Translations under genes and position numbers: made by a program
Notes under the pieces: model-generated
What the model saw: only the letters and a program-made list of their open reading frames with translations
Databases searched by the model: none
Told to the model about the DNA's origin: nothing
NCBI RefSeq assembly: GCF_002224365.1
Contig: NZ_CP022437.1
Span: 2,728,001-2,792,000 of the forward strand
Source: Virgibacillus necropolis
Lineage (GTDB): Bacteria; Bacillota; Bacilli; Bacillales; Amphibacillaceae
Reading direction: 5' to 3'
DNA length: 64,000 nt
In this document: positions 39,160 to 48,498 of the stretch, in pieces
Layout: every line of letters starts with the position of its first letter
Numbering within the stretch: the stretch's first letter is position 1

Positions 39160-39612
39160 CTATTTCTCTGTAGTTCCGAGTACTCGATTAACACGCTTAC
39201 GAAGCATCTTCATGCCCCCGCCACCTGCTTGAAAATGCCTTAACTTACCTTCTGAATCAAAAACATAGTAAGCAGGTACGTATTGATTTTCAAATGCATC
39301 AGTTAATTTGTGATCATTATCCACAAAAATTGGTTGCGTGATATCATGTTCATCTGCTACTTCCTTGATTTGATTTAAGTCTAAATCTTTTTCAGAACGG
39401 GGCATATGAACAGCTATAACATTTAATTCATCTTTATATTCATCTCGGAATTCATTTACATTAGGCATTGCTTCTTTACATAATCCACAGCTAACGGACC
39501 AAAAGTGAATTAAAGTTGGTTTATTTCCAATTAAATCACTTTTACTAATCTCCTTGCTATTGAACCATTTTGTTGCCCCGTCGAGTTCTGGCATTTGTGC
39601 ACGTAATCGCAT
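39160..39612 (-). CDS. ykuV: Thiol-disulfide oxidoreductase (YkuV)
   Basis: 150 aa thioredoxin-fold protein without a signal peptide or membrane anchor, so cytoplasmic. Active site SVSCGLCKEAMPN (CxxC about 44-47) and cis-Pro region VPAYYVFD. It matches YkuV of B. subtilis (148 aa). The ATG at 39612 follows GGAGG by eight bases; the longer frame from 39627 overlaps that site. A terminator separates it from ykuU. Confidence 0.9.
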   Translation of the reverse strand: MRLRAQMPELDGATKWFNSKEISKSDLIGNKPTLIHFWSVSCGLCKEAMPNVNEFRDEYKDELNVIAVHMPRSEKDLDLNQIKEVADEHDITQPIFVDNDHKLTDAFENQYVPAYYVFDSEGKLRHFQAGGGGMKMLRKRVNRVLGTTEK

Positions 39613-39639
39613 AAGTTCTACCTCCAATGTTGTCTTACT

Positions 39640-39680
39640 AAAAAAAGCTGACTCAGCAATCCTTATTAAAGAGTCAGCTA
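39640..39680 (-). terminator. Terminator of ykuU
   Basis: Stem AGCTGACTC/GAGTCAGCT with a 16-base loop, followed by T run on the minus strand. It is about 250 bp past the ykuU stop because a family 1 repeat lies between. Confidence 0.75.
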
Positions 39681-39722
39681 ATATTATTTTATAAGATACG
39701 CTAAATTACTATTAAAGTGTTT

Positions 39723-39926
39723 GTTCAAAAAGGTGCCGAATTAGAAACAAGAAGTTCAAGGCGGCGAAGTCCCCGAGACTGGACTTGCACAGGATGTGCT
39801 GACTTCTACGTTGCCCACAGGACGTGGGCAATTTTAGTAGAAGTTCCTCTAGTTACTACTACATGAGGACCGTAGAGACAAGCCAACGAAGAAATTCGTA
39901 GTTTATCATTTGGTGACTTTTTGAAC
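39723..39926 (+). repeat. Family 1 intergenic repeat, long form (copy B, 204 bp)
   Basis: GTTCAAAAAGG to CTTTTTGAAC. Contains an inner two-step hairpin: ACTTCTAC/GTAGAAGT (39802-39809, 39837-39844) enclosing GCCCAC/GTGGGC (39813-39818, 39824-39829). It starts seven bases from the ykuU stop codon. A frame at 39806-40015 across it is spurious. Confidence 0.85.
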
Positions 39927-39932
39927 ATCCTC

Positions 39933-40475
39933 TTAAAGTGTTTCTTGCCCTGGTTTCCAGTTTGCTGGACAAAGACCACCAGTTTGAAGAGCTTGTAGTA
40001 CGCGTAATGTTTCATCTACATCACGGCCAATATTGTTATGGAAAACAGTTTGGTATTGAAGTTCACCTTCTGGATTGATAATGAACAATCCACGTAAAGC
40101 TACACCCTCATCTTCAATTAACACACCATAATCTTGTGAAACAACATGGTTAGTGTCAGCAGCTAACGGATAGAGTAATTCACCTAACCCATTGTCGTCG
40201 CGCGATGTATTAATCCATGCTTTATGTGTATGGATAGTATCAGTTGATACACCAATTACTTCTGCATCTAAATCCTCAAATTCATCATATCGATCTGACA
40301 TTGCAGTTATTTCTGTAGGACATACGAATGTAAAGTCCATTGGATAAAAGAAAAGAACTGTCCATTTATCCTCTTTCATATTCTCTTCTAAATTTACTTT
40401 CCCAAATTCTTTATTTGGCATTACAGCATCCATTGTAAAACGTGGTGCTTGTTTACCTACCATTCTTTCTGCCAT
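39933..40475 (-). CDS. ykuU: 2-Cys peroxiredoxin (YkuU, AhpC/Prx type)
   Basis: 180 aa peroxidase. Peroxidatic Cys in PMDFTFVCPTEI (about 52), resolving Cys in TGGLCPANWK near the C-terminus, GVLIEDEGVALRG in the middle. It probably reduces hydroperoxides with a thioredoxin-like partner; the adjacent YkuV is a candidate. ATG at 40475 follows GGAGGG; a longer frame begins at 40493. Confidence 0.93.
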   Translation of the reverse strand: MAERMVGKQAPRFTMDAVMPNKEFGKVNLEENMKEDKWTVLFFYPMDFTFVCPTEITAMSDRYDEFEDLDAEVIGVSTDTIHTHKAWINTSRDDNGLGELLYPLAADTNHVVSQDYGVLIEDEGVALRGLFIINPEGELQYQTVFHNNIGRDVDETLRVLQALQTGGLCPANWKPGQETL

Positions 40476-40712
40476 AGATAATCCCTCCAACATTTATATT
40501 AAATTATATCCATTTACGATTATAGGCAACCTCTTAATTTTAGTCAATATTAAATAATAATTAATTTAAAAAGGATCGTTTACCCGTCACATATCAGTCA
40601 CTTTTTTACTTCACGCTTTACATAAGTATAACCAGATATAACAGCTCTAAAACAAGGGGTGCACAACTAATACCGTAACATTCAATTGCAATTGATGTCC
40701 ATTATAAAGGTT

Positions 40713-40752
40713 GTTTAAAAAGTCTCCAAATGATAAACAGCGACTTTTTGAA
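40713..40752 (+). repeat. Family 1 remnant made of the two ends only (40 bp)
   Basis: GTTTAAAAAGTCTCCAAATG, then ATAAACAGCGACTTTTTGAA: the outer ends of family 1 joined without the interior. Located in the ykuU/ykuT divergent region. Confidence 0.6.
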
Positions 40753-40852
40753 TAAGCGCTTATAATGAAATTCACCTAACCTAAAAAGGATATTATTTGA
40801 ATTGCTTTTAAGCTTTCGATAAGATAAACAACGAATATAGTACAACCCTCTA

Positions 40853-40941
40853 TTAGAAAACTTGGTTTATCGCCAAGCCTTAGTGGCGAAAGCCTTAGTT
40901 GCACTTATGCAGTAAGAAAGGATTTATACTTTCTTAACTGC
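40853..40941 (+). repeat. Family 3 intergenic repeat (copy c)
   Basis: TTAGAAAACTTGG, hairpin CTTGG...CCAAG, GGCGAAAGCCTTAGTTGCAC, and terminal hairpin GCAGTAAGAAAG...CTTTCTTAACTGC. It ends two to three bases before the AAGGAG of ykuT, so it would be the 5' leader of that mRNA if the promoter is upstream. Confidence 0.8.
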
Positions 40942-40959
40942 AAAAAAAGGAGACTTTAC

Positions 40960-41802
40960 ATGGATATTTTCAAAGAAGGACTAAATTTTGATATAGGTGG
41001 AATTTTGTCTATTGCATTACCAGTTGTATTAAAGATCCTATTATTAATAATTGCATTTATTGTTTTTGTACCGATCGGCAAGAAAGTTATTGAAAAAACA
41101 ATACAAAAGGCAGGAAAAAGTGAAAAGCTATCACCAGGTCGTGTCAAAACATTAGAGAAATTACTAGTAAATGTATTTTCCTATGTGATGATATTCGTTT
41201 TCTTTGTCATGTTGTTTGCAATCTTTGCCATCCCTATCGCTCCACTTCTAGCTGGAGCTGGAATTGTTGGACTAGCAATCGGATTTGGTGCACAAGGCCT
41301 TGTAAGTGACGTCGTTACAGGATTTTTCATTCTATTGGAGCGTCAAATGGAAATCGATGATTATGTCACCTCTGGCGGCTATGACGGAATTGTTGAGGAA
41401 GTAGGATTCAGAACTACGAAAATACGCAGTTTTGACGGCACACTAAACTTTGTTCCAAATCGATTACTAGAAGGAGTTGCTAACCATTCACGCGGAAACA
41501 TGCGTGCATTAGTTGATATTGGAATTAGTTATGAAGACAATATTGACGAGGCAATAGCTGTATTAGAGCGAGTATGTGCTGAATTTCAAGAAGATGAACG
41601 TTTTAAAGATGGCCCTAATGCATTAGGTGTTCAAGGGATAGGGGCGTCAGATATTGTACTACGAGTTGTTGGTCAAACCGAAAATGGATTACAATTTGCA
41701 TGTGAACGTGATATGCGCAAACGTATCAAACTAGCCTTTGATGAGGCTGGAGTTGATATTCCATATCCACATCAAGTGAATGTGGAAAAAATGACTAAAT
41801 AA
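40960..41802 (+). CDS. ykuT: Small-conductance mechanosensitive channel (YkuT, MscS family)
   Basis: 280 aa. Three N-terminal helices; pore helix with small-residue pattern AGAGIVGLAIGFGAQGLV, then the beta domain (DYVTSGGYDGIVEEVGFRTTKIR) and the C-terminal alpha/beta domain. It releases solutes on hypo-osmotic shock. AAGGAG lies nine bases before the ATG. It fits a salt-adapted cell with the BCCT carrier at 18927. Confidence 0.92.
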   Translation: MDIFKEGLNFDIGGILSIALPVVLKILLLIIAFIVFVPIGKKVIEKTIQKAGKSEKLSPGRVKTLEKLLVNVFSYVMIFVFFVMLFAIFAIPIAPLLAGAGIVGLAIGFGAQGLVSDVVTGFFILLERQMEIDDYVTSGGYDGIVEEVGFRTTKIRSFDGTLNFVPNRLLEGVANHSRGNMRALVDIGISYEDNIDEAIAVLERVCAEFQEDERFKDGPNALGVQGIGASDIVLRVVGQTENGLQFACERDMRKRIKLAFDEAGVDIPYPHQVNVEKMTK

Positions 41803-41839
41803 AAACAAAAACCCAGTTTAAGCTGGGTTTTTGTTTTTA
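41801..41839. terminator. Bidirectional terminator between ykuT and ykuS
   Basis: Stem AAAAACAAAAACCCAG with its complement, 6-base loop. Confidence 0.88.
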
Positions 41840-42082
41840 TTATTGAAGCTTTTCTTCAACCATCTGGCAGACATCTTTCGCGTTATAACCATCTGCATTA
41901 ATAACTGGTCCAGCAATACTAGCTGTGGACATTCCCATTACATTTTTATCTTGACCAGAGATAACACAGCAATCACATTGACCTGCATCCTCTTCAGAGT
42001 GTAAATCTACTACTTGGTGACCTTTTTCCTTTAGTGCTTCTTTAACATCTGTAAGTGTTCCTTCAACGCCGATTCGCGCCAT
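41840..42082 (-). CDS. ykuS: YkuS, UPF0180 protein
   Basis: 80 aa: [25 protein letters not shown], then [17 protein letters not shown]. The family is known from Bacilli without an established role. The CDCC Cys cluster is visible. ATG at 42082 is taken because GGAGG is eight bases upstream; the ATG six bases earlier is too close to it. Confidence 0.9.
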   Translation of the reverse strand: MARIGVEGTLTDVKEALKEKGHQVVDLHSEEDAGQCDCCVISGQDKNVMGMSTASIAGPVINADGYNAKDVCQMVEEKLQ

Positions 42083-42151
42083 ACCCATTACCTCCTCTAT
42101 TACATTAAAAAATTACTCTTATGTAGTTTTTACAAAAAGTAAAAAGGTATA

Positions 42152-42192
42152 CAAAAAAGTAATGAGATAGTAAAGCTTCACCTCATCACTTA
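42152..42192 (-). terminator. Terminator of the MFS gene
   Basis: Minus-strand stem AAGTGATGAG/CTCATTACTT (one mismatch) followed by TTTTTT; overlaps the stop codon. Confidence 0.7.
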
Positions 42193-43671
42193 ATCGTTTT
42201 CTTTTTTAGGAAGAAATGTTATCAAAACAAAGGCTATAACGGATAGGATTAGCAATCCTGTATAAACATAATGTAGACCAGATGTTAGTCCATCCTGCAA
42301 CACGCTTTTTACTTGTTCAGATAGAGCGTTTTGTTGATTCGGGGCTAACAGTTGATTAGCTGCATCAACGGATACTTTATCCTCAATTTCGTTTGTAGTG
42401 ATATATGCTTTTATTCGATTATTTAGTATCCCGCCAAGCAACGCAGCTCCTACTGCACTACCCAGCGAACGCATAAACATATTAGCCGCAGTAGCAATTC
42501 CTCTTTTCTCCCAGCTTACTGTACTCTGAATCGCTACAATAAATGAAGTACTAGTCATACCCATTCCGATTCCAATAAAGAAGGAACCTATTCCAGCCCA
42601 AATTGGACCCATCTCAGGAGATAACATAAAAAAGAAGGTTGCGCCAATAATTAACGCAATTCCCCCGATTAAGGAAGTCGATCGGTAACCAATAACCAAA
42701 AGTAGTCTACCAGCAATAACTGATGAGATTGGCCATCCAATCGACATTGTAGTCAGCGTAAAACCTGCCACGGTTGCAGATTGACCCATAACACCTTGAA
42801 CAAATGCTGGTAGATAACTTGATACTCCAATTAATATCATGCCTGTTAGTAACGTTATGATATTTGCTACACTTATCAACTTATACTTCCAAATGTCAAA
42901 AGGCATCATCGGCGCTTTAGATCGTTTTTCATGAAAAATAAAGAAAATGAACCCGCCAATTGCAAGAAAAAGTAAAAAAATCATTAATGGTGAGCTCCAA
43001 GGAATTCCTATTCCACCTTCAACCAATATAAACATAAAAGAACATACAGTAATCAGTATCAAAATTGACCCGCCATAATCAATTGATCTTTTCTTTTTTT
43101 CAATATCTTCATGTAAAAACAAAATAATTCCAAGCATAGCTAATAATCCTAGGGGAATATTCATCCAAAAAATATATCTCCAGCTTAATAAATCAATAAA
43201 CATACCACCGAGGAGCGGGCCTGATACTGCAGATATTCCCCAAACACTAGCTAAATAGCCCTGTATTTTGGCTCTTTCCTTTTTGTCATATATATCACCC
43301 ACAATTGTCGTCGCAATTGGCATCACCGCACCTGCACCTAGACCCTGGACAAATCGTGATATAATTAACATGAGCATGGATGTACTCAGCCCACAACATA
43401 TGGAACCAATTATAAATATACTGACACCAACTACAAATATTGGTTTTCTTCCAAAAATATCAGATAGCTTACCGAATATTAAAACGGTGGCAGCATTTGT
43501 TAATAGATAAGCAGAAAACACCCAACTATATAACGAAAACCCACCCAAATCTGCTACAATGCTAGGAATCGCCGTAGCAACAATCGTCCCTTCAATCGCG
43601 GCTAAAAACATGCCAAGCATGACCGAGGCCAATATTAATGGTCGCTTCAATTCTTTCGTATTATGTATCAT
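42190..43671 (-). CDS. MFS drug exporter, DHA2 (14-helix) family
   Basis: 493 aa, about 14 helices. Motif A FGKLSDIFGRKPIF in loop 2-3, motif C GISAVSGPLLGGMF in helix 5 (the antiporter motif), and LDGTIV-like EGTIVATAIPSI in helix 1. Probably a proton-coupled multidrug exporter; substrate unknown. The start is uncertain: no strong ribosome site precedes the ATG at 43671 or the GTG at 43680. Confidence 0.85.
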   Translation of the reverse strand: MIHNTKELKRPLILASVMLGMFLAAIEGTIVATAIPSIVADLGGFSLYSWVFSAYLLTNAATVLIFGKLSDIFGRKPIFVVGVSIFIIGSICCGLSTSMLMLIISRFVQGLGAGAVMPIATTIVGDIYDKKERAKIQGYLASVWGISAVSGPLLGGMFIDLLSWRYIFWMNIPLGLLAMLGIILFLHEDIEKKKRSIDYGGSILILITVCSFMFILVEGGIGIPWSSPLMIFLLFLAIGGFIFFIFHEKRSKAPMMPFDIWKYKLISVANIITLLTGMILIGVSSYLPAFVQGVMGQSATVAGFTLTTMSIGWPISSVIAGRLLLVIGYRSTSLIGGIALIIGATFFFMLSPEMGPIWAGIGSFFIGIGMGMTSTSFIVAIQSTVSWEKRGIATAANMFMRSLGSAVGAALLGGILNNRIKAYITTNEIEDKVSVDAANQLLAPNQQNALSEQVKSVLQDGLTSGLHYVYTGLLILSVIAFVLITFLPKKEND

Positions 43672-43700
43672 TGATATCACTGCTTTTTCTATAAATTAAT

Positions 43701-43736
43701 AAAAACGCCCTTGTCATGAATGAAATGGCAAGGGGT
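43701..43736 (-). terminator. Terminator of darB
   Basis: Minus-strand stem CCCTTGCCAT...ATGACAAGGG with GTTTTTATT after it. Confidence 0.7.
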
Positions 43737-43750
43737 ATGGCAATTATTTT

Positions 43751-44200
43751 TTAGTTTGTTTGTTTTTTGGTATAAATATCTCTGCTGACTTGTTTTAAAA
43801 TTGCGCGTCTAGTCACTATTCCATCAAAATAACCTTCCTGATCCGCTACACATAAAAATGGATAATCGATAACTGCTTTTAATACATTTAAAAATGTGTC
43901 GTTCTTTTCCAAACATGGAATATCCCTATTCATTACTTCCTCTACACGCATAGTAGATAGTTTTTCAAATTCAATCCGTTCAAGCCCTAATATCTGATTC
44001 AGTATGACTGTTTTACCAATCGTACCAACCAATTTATACGATGAGTCTAGAACAGGAATAGCAGAATATCCTGATTTCACTAATACAAGTAATGCATGTT
44101 CAAGTGGATTATTCAACTGCACATGTGCTACTTTTTCAGAAGAAATCAGTAAATCATTAACAATAATATCCGTTAATTGCTTATCTTTCAATGTGCCCAT
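43751..44200 (-). CDS. darB: CBS-domain protein DarB (YkuL), c-di-AMP receptor
   Basis: 149 aa with two CBS motifs (about 18-75 and 85-142). In B. subtilis DarB binds c-di-AMP; in its free form it binds Rel and pyruvate carboxylase. Sequence match over the start (LTDIIVNDLLISSEKVAHVQ) and GYSAIPVLD supports YkuL. GAGGAG precedes the ATG. The potassium channel subunits KtrC and KtrD and Pyc are encoded in the same window. Confidence 0.88.
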   Translation of the reverse strand: MGTLKDKQLTDIIVNDLLISSEKVAHVQLNNPLEHALLVLVKSGYSAIPVLDSSYKLVGTIGKTVILNQILGLERIEFEKLSTMRVEEVMNRDIPCLEKNDTFLNVLKAVIDYPFLCVADQEGYFDGIVTRRAILKQVSRDIYTKKQTN

Positions 44201-44563
44201 TTAAAAACACTCCTCTTTACTAATCAAAATGTTGGAGGGATTTATTCACCTAAAAGGAGTAAATCATCGTTATCTACATAACTAGCTTACCATAATTAGG
44301 ATGGATAAACATTATTTTTTCACTTTAAAATGCACGATGAGTTAATACCTTTATATGATATAACATGAACATATGCTTGCACTTTTTAGTTAAAATGTAT
44401 GATATATTAACAAAATGGTTCACCTGAAACGTCTAGTGACTAGGAAACAGATAATTTAGACAAGTGCATCCTATTACGAATTTTTTACATCTATTAACAC
44501 GTCATGTTGAATGTGAAAATACATGATATAATGCTAGTATCAGTTTTAGAAAGGTTTGACCAC
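44201..44563. other. Divergent darB/ykuE intergenic region, 363 bp
   Basis: No coding frame. A TATAAT at 44527-44532 lies about 35 bases before the ykuE start; the only -35-like TTGAAT is 14 bases from it, shorter than usual. AT-rich otherwise; no repeat seen. Confidence 0.5.
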
Positions 44564-45409
44564 ATGAATAGAAGATCATTTTTAAAAAAATCATTTGGTA
44601 GTCTTTTAGCATTCCTCGGTTTAAGTGGTGGAACCTATTATTATGCCCGTGAAATTGAACCGAGTTTACTAGATATCCACCAAGAAATTATTTCTTCAGC
44701 TAAAGTTACATCTGAATTCAATCACTTTAAAATCATTCAGTTTTCTGATACACATATAGGGTTTCATTATTCGCTTGAACAATTAGAAGAATTAGTGCAA
44801 ACCATTAACAATCAAAAACCCGACCTGATTGTCTTTACGGGAGATTTAGTTGATGCTCCAAATGACTATAATTGGAATACTACATTGATTCGTATTTTAG
44901 GATCACTAGATGCAAAGTACGGTAAATACTGGATATATGGGAACCATGACCATGGAGGATATGGAACCAATATAGTGAAAAATGTAATGGATCAGGCTGG
45001 CTTCAATTTACTTCAAAATCAACATACTACTATTAAAAAAGGGCAAGAATCTTTTGTTTTAGCTGGAATTGATGATGTTATGCTAGGTAATCCAAACCTG
45101 GAAAAAACGTTAAACCAAATAGACCCTTCCCTATTCACACTATTACTAGCACATGAACCAGATTTTGCTGATAAAACGATTAATTATCCCGTGGATGTGC
45201 AGTTATCTGGTCATAGTCACGGTGGCCAAGTACGGTTACCTATTATCGGCCATTTATATACACCATTATATGCTCAAAAATATGTGAATGGAAAATATCA
45301 AGTGGATCATTTAACTTTATATGTTACAAAAGGTATAGGAACAACAAGATTACCCTATCGTTTTCTATGTAAACCAGAAATATATGTGTATACATTACAA
45401 AGCAACTAG
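44564..45409 (+). CDS. ykuE: Tat-exported metallophosphoesterase (YkuE)
   Basis: 281 aa. Twin-arginine signal NRRSFLKKS followed by SLLAFLGLSGG. Calcineurin-like metal motifs in order: FSDTHIG, FTGDLVD, YGNHDHG, LLAHEPDF, SGHSHGGQVRLP. YkuE of B. subtilis is a wall-bound Tat substrate of this family. ATG at 44564 follows AAAGG; the upstream extension from 44504 runs through the promoter. In B. subtilis it is exported by a dedicated TatAyCy pair; no tat genes are in this window. Confidence 0.9.
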   Translation: MNRRSFLKKSFGSLLAFLGLSGGTYYYAREIEPSLLDIHQEIISSAKVTSEFNHFKIIQFSDTHIGFHYSLEQLEELVQTINNQKPDLIVFTGDLVDAPNDYNWNTTLIRILGSLDAKYGKYWIYGNHDHGGYGTNIVKNVMDQAGFNLLQNQHTTIKKGQESFVLAGIDDVMLGNPNLEKTLNQIDPSLFTLLLAHEPDFADKTINYPVDVQLSGHSHGGQVRLPIIGHLYTPLYAQKYVNGKYQVDHLTLYVTKGIGTTRLPYRFLCKPEIYVYTLQSN

Positions 45410-45501
45410 CAATAAATTCCATGTGTAACACTTTATCTATAGTTTTTTCAATTGAAACATGCTACGCTAGATACGATTTTGTTAATATGGAGGTTACATA
45501 T

Positions 45502-46080
45502 ATGGTGAAAAGGATTAAATTAGCTTTTCCGATAGTAATGCTAGTTCTTATACTAACAGCCTGTGGCGAGGAATTTGAAGGGAATATTACTTCTGACGTA
45601 CAAGATTTCGCATTTACAAATCAGGATGGTGAAAAAGTAACTCAAAATAGTCTCGAAGGAAACTTTTGGGTGGCCAACTTTATATTTACAAATTGTGACA
45701 CGGTCTGCCCACCAATGACAGCAAATATGGCTAGGCTACAGGAAAAACTTAAAGAAGCTGGACTTGAAGATGTGCAATTGGTTTCATTCAGTATCGACCC
45801 TGAACGTGATACGAAAGCCGCATTAAAAGAATTTGGTAAAGCGCATGGAGCATCTTTTGACAATTGGCATTTCCTTACGGGGTATGACTTTCAAACAGTT
45901 AAAGAACTCTCTATCAAGTCATTTAAATCAGCACTAGAAGAATTACCTGACTCTGATCAATTTATGCATGGCACTAGATTTTTCCTTGTATCACCAGAAG
46001 GAACTGCTATTAATTATTATACAGGAACTGAAGCAGCAGAAATGGACAAGATTGTAGAAGACATTAAAAAAATAAAGTAA
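45502..46080 (+). CDS. SCO1/SenC-family copper chaperone lipoprotein
   Basis: 192 aa. Lipobox LTAC (Cys about 21), thioredoxin fold with copper site FTNCDTVCPPMT (CxxxC) and distant His in FMHGTRFF. Such proteins deliver copper to the CuA site of subunit II; CtaC is encoded at 633-1685. GGAGG lies eight bases before the ATG at 45502. The B. subtilis relative is YpmQ (BsSco). Confidence 0.92.
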   Translation: MVKRIKLAFPIVMLVLILTACGEEFEGNITSDVQDFAFTNQDGEKVTQNSLEGNFWVANFIFTNCDTVCPPMTANMARLQEKLKEAGLEDVQLVSFSIDPERDTKAALKEFGKAHGASFDNWHFLTGYDFQTVKELSIKSFKSALEELPDSDQFMHGTRFFLVSPEGTAINYYTGTEAAEMDKIVEDIKKIK

Positions 46081-46203
46081 TACTAAACAGAAGCTGGATT
46101 TTAATTCTAGTTTCTTTTTCTTTGCGCTCACTTATTGTAAATGGACAAGCTTTGCGATACTATAGAATTGACATAATAATTCACAGGAAAGGAGGACAAA
46201 ACG

Positions 46204-46689
46204 ATGAATCAAGCAAAACCTACTTCTGTAGCTGAACTCGCAATGGCATTGTATACCATTAATAGACATGCAAAAACAGCTCCAGAACCAAAGCATTTAT
46301 ATTTCATTAAAAAGGAAACAATTAAAAAATTGTTATCAGAAAATCAAGCCAAAAAGATTGGACTTCACTTTTCTGACCATCCGAAATTCAGTAATCAACA
46401 CTCTACGTTACTCGTAAAAGTTGATAACTACTATTTTCATATACCTCCAGAAAAAAATGACTTTAATCAGCTTGAACACTTAGGTACTTTGGATCAATCA
46501 TACCGAAACCCTCAAACAAAAATGTCATTATCACAAGCAAAAAAAGTAGTTTATCGATACATTAACTTTACACCGAAACCCGAAAAGAAGTCTAAAAACA
46601 AGAAATACACTTCTTCCTACTATACGCCTTCATCCTTAGGGAAAATGGAATGGCCACCAACAAAGCCTTATCGAAAATTTGAAACATAA
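46204..46689 (+). CDS. ykyB: YkyB family protein
   Basis: 161 aa soluble basic protein (AMALYTINRHAKTAPEPKHLY, HFSDHPKFSNQHSTLLVKV, Lys-rich C-terminal third). Recognised as YkyB, a Bacillus-group protein found near ykuC-ykuE; function unknown. AAAGGAGG precedes the ATG. Confidence 0.88.
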   Translation: MNQAKPTSVAELAMALYTINRHAKTAPEPKHLYFIKKETIKKLLSENQAKKIGLHFSDHPKFSNQHSTLLVKVDNYYFHIPPEKNDFNQLEHLGTLDQSYRNPQTKMSLSQAKKVVYRYINFTPKPEKKSKNKKYTSSYYTPSSLGKMEWPPTKPYRKFET

Positions 46690-46723
46690 GGTAAGAGTAA
46701 GTGCAACGACATTAAAAATTATT

Positions 46724-46757
46724 AAAAGCCACAGCATGTAAATGTTGTGGTTTTTTT
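46724..46757 (+). terminator. Terminator of ykyB
   Basis: Stem CCACAGCAT/ATGTTGTGG (one G-T pair) followed by seven T. Confidence 0.82.
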
Positions 46758-46811
46758 AATGTTTCATTTTTCTCTTCGAAAGGAACTAGTATACCAAAAG
46801 GAGGCGCAACC

Positions 46812-47033
46812 ATGTTAGAATTAAAAGATTTTGTCTATGAACTACACCGTTATGCGGATCAAACACACATATTAAAGGATAAATATGAAAAACTTTCCGA
46901 AGCAGAAAAAGCGATGGTCGTAAAGCACGCCCCCATAAACCAACCAACACCAGAGGAACACTATGAGTTGGTTTATCGTTGGTTAGAAAAAGTGCAGTCA
47001 GAAGTTGGTGTAGTTGAAAAAGAAGAACGCTAA
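46812..47033 (+). CDS. Small soluble protein, function unknown
   Basis: 73 aa, mostly helical and charged (LKDFVYELHRYADQTHILKDKYEKL, ELVYRWLEKVQSE). AAAAGGAGG at a good distance from the ATG and its own terminator make it a confident gene. No Cys, no membrane segment. I do not recognise the family. Confidence 0.8.
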   Translation: MLELKDFVYELHRYADQTHILKDKYEKLSEAEKAMVVKHAPINQPTPEEHYELVYRWLEKVQSEVGVVEKEER

Positions 47034-47042
47034 TACACTAGG

Positions 47043-47076
47043 AAACCCCGTCAAATAAAATTGACGGGGTTTTGTT
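47043..47076. terminator. Bidirectional terminator after the 73-aa gene
   Basis: GC-rich stem AAACCCCGTCAA/TTGACGGGGTTT with a 6-base loop. Confidence 0.88.
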
Positions 47077-47408
47077 TAAACATTCTTCATGAATACATTT
47101 TGAAAAATAAAATGTAATAACCGTACAATAACTAAGATACCACCAAAAACTGCCATACATAGTAATGTAATCTTTATAAGATATAGATAATCTGTTTGAA
47201 AAAATAGGAACCCTATTAAAATCGAACAGATCAATATAATAAAGCTACACATAATGTAACTTAATATACGATCTTGCTTTAACGTCACAAACCAATGGAT
47301 TACTGGCTTTATAGAAAGATAACAAATTAACATTCCAATCACAATCAATGTCATTAATCCATATGGGCTATTTTTCATGAAAGATAATAACCATACTAGT
47401 TGTTCCAT
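47076..47408 (-). CDS. Small membrane protein, function unknown
   Basis: 110 aa with three hydrophobic helices (about 17-35, 50-70, 78-98) and little else. ATG at 47408 is preferred (GGGGAAGGG upstream); the frame is open to 47450. No recognised family. Confidence 0.65.
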   Translation of the reverse strand: MEQLVWLLSFMKNSPYGLMTLIVIGMLICYLSIKPVIHWFVTLKQDRILSYIMCSFIILICSILIGFLFFQTDYLYLIKITLLCMAVFGGILVIVRLLHFIFQNVFMKNV

Positions 47409-47534
47409 TATACCCTTCCCCACCCTTTCAATTACCTTTATTATCCCCACATTTAGTTATCTCTAACCTTTTCGTTAATTAAATACTGATAATTTGATAT
47501 AATGAGTACCTGTATAGGGCTGAACGGAGGAGGA

Positions 47535-48452
47535 ATGGTAACCTTGAATAGCGCTTATCTATTTATTATGCTTGGTGCTGCACTTTGGGGCACAATTGGG
47601 TGGTTCGTTAAAAACTTGTATGCCTTCGGGTTCACCCCAATGGAAGTAGTGACATTGCGGGTGTTAACAACAGCTATTATCTTGCTAACCTATATTCTGA
47701 TTAAATCACCTGAAAAGTTATTACTACACTCTATTAAAGATGTTAAATATTTCATAGGAACTGGAATTGTAAGTATTATATTTTTTAATTATTGTTTGTT
47801 TACAACGATTGAATTGTCAACAATCCCGTTTGCAACTGCATTACTTTACACTGCACCAGCATTTGTAACCATCCTTTCTCTCATTTTATTCAAAGAAAAA
47901 TTAACGAGAGTTAAACTAATTGCACTATTAATCACGCTTTTTGGTACTTGTTTAATTGTTGGAATCATACCTCTTAATACGGAAACCCTTCAATTGAACA
48001 GCATTCTTTTTGGGCTTGGATCCGGGATAGGTTATGCGCTTTATAGTATTTTCAGCAAATACGCTTTGAAAAAATATACGAGTCTAAGTATTACAGTCTA
48101 CACTTTTATCGTAGCAAGTATAGCCTTGCTGCCCTTTTTTCCATATGCGACAAAGATTCACTTATTAATGGATCCTGCTGTCTTATTCTATTCATTTGGA
48201 TTAGGTCTCTTACCTACCGCATTCGCTTATATTATTTACACGTATGGCTTACACCAAACAGAAGCTTCTAGGGCATCTATTCTTTCGACGATTGAGCCTG
48301 TGGTTGCAACCTTTATTGGTATCATTGTATTTAATGAAGCTTTTTCCCATATTCAAATGGTTGGAATGGCTTGTATTATCGGTGCCATAATGTTAATTCA
48401 GCTTTTCACAACAAAAAAGAAAATTTCGCATGCAAAAAATGGAGTGATATAA
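47535..48452 (+). CDS. EamA/DMT-family transporter
   Basis: 305 aa, ten helices in two EamA repeats; typical features GAALWGTIGWFVKN, ALLYTAPAFVTILS and ASILSTIEPVVATFIG. Probably exports or imports a small metabolite; substrate not inferable. GGAGGAGG is close to the ATG at 47535 and ten bases before a TTG at 47544, so either may be the start. Confidence 0.85.
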   Translation: MVTLNSAYLFIMLGAALWGTIGWFVKNLYAFGFTPMEVVTLRVLTTAIILLTYILIKSPEKLLLHSIKDVKYFIGTGIVSIIFFNYCLFTTIELSTIPFATALLYTAPAFVTILSLILFKEKLTRVKLIALLITLFGTCLIVGIIPLNTETLQLNSILFGLGSGIGYALYSIFSKYALKKYTSLSITVYTFIVASIALLPFFPYATKIHLLMDPAVLFYSFGLGLLPTAFAYIIYTYGLHQTEASRASILSTIEPVVATFIGIIVFNEAFSHIQMVGMACIIGAIMLIQLFTTKKKISHAKNGVI

Positions 48453-48467
48453 TTTCTATCACTCCAT
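48433..48467 (-). terminator. Terminator of the FbpB-like gene
   Basis: Stem ATGGAGTGATA/TATCACTCCAT with a 7-base loop; six T follow on the minus strand. It overlaps the 3' end of the EamA gene. Confidence 0.8.
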
Positions 48468-48498
48468 TCTCTAATCAATCCTCGGTACTGCTTCAAGC

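Noticed and set aside
41804-42191. Metal riboswitch or attenuator near ykuS and the MFS gene
   Set aside because: The inverted repeats there are plain terminators with T runs, on the 3' side of genes.
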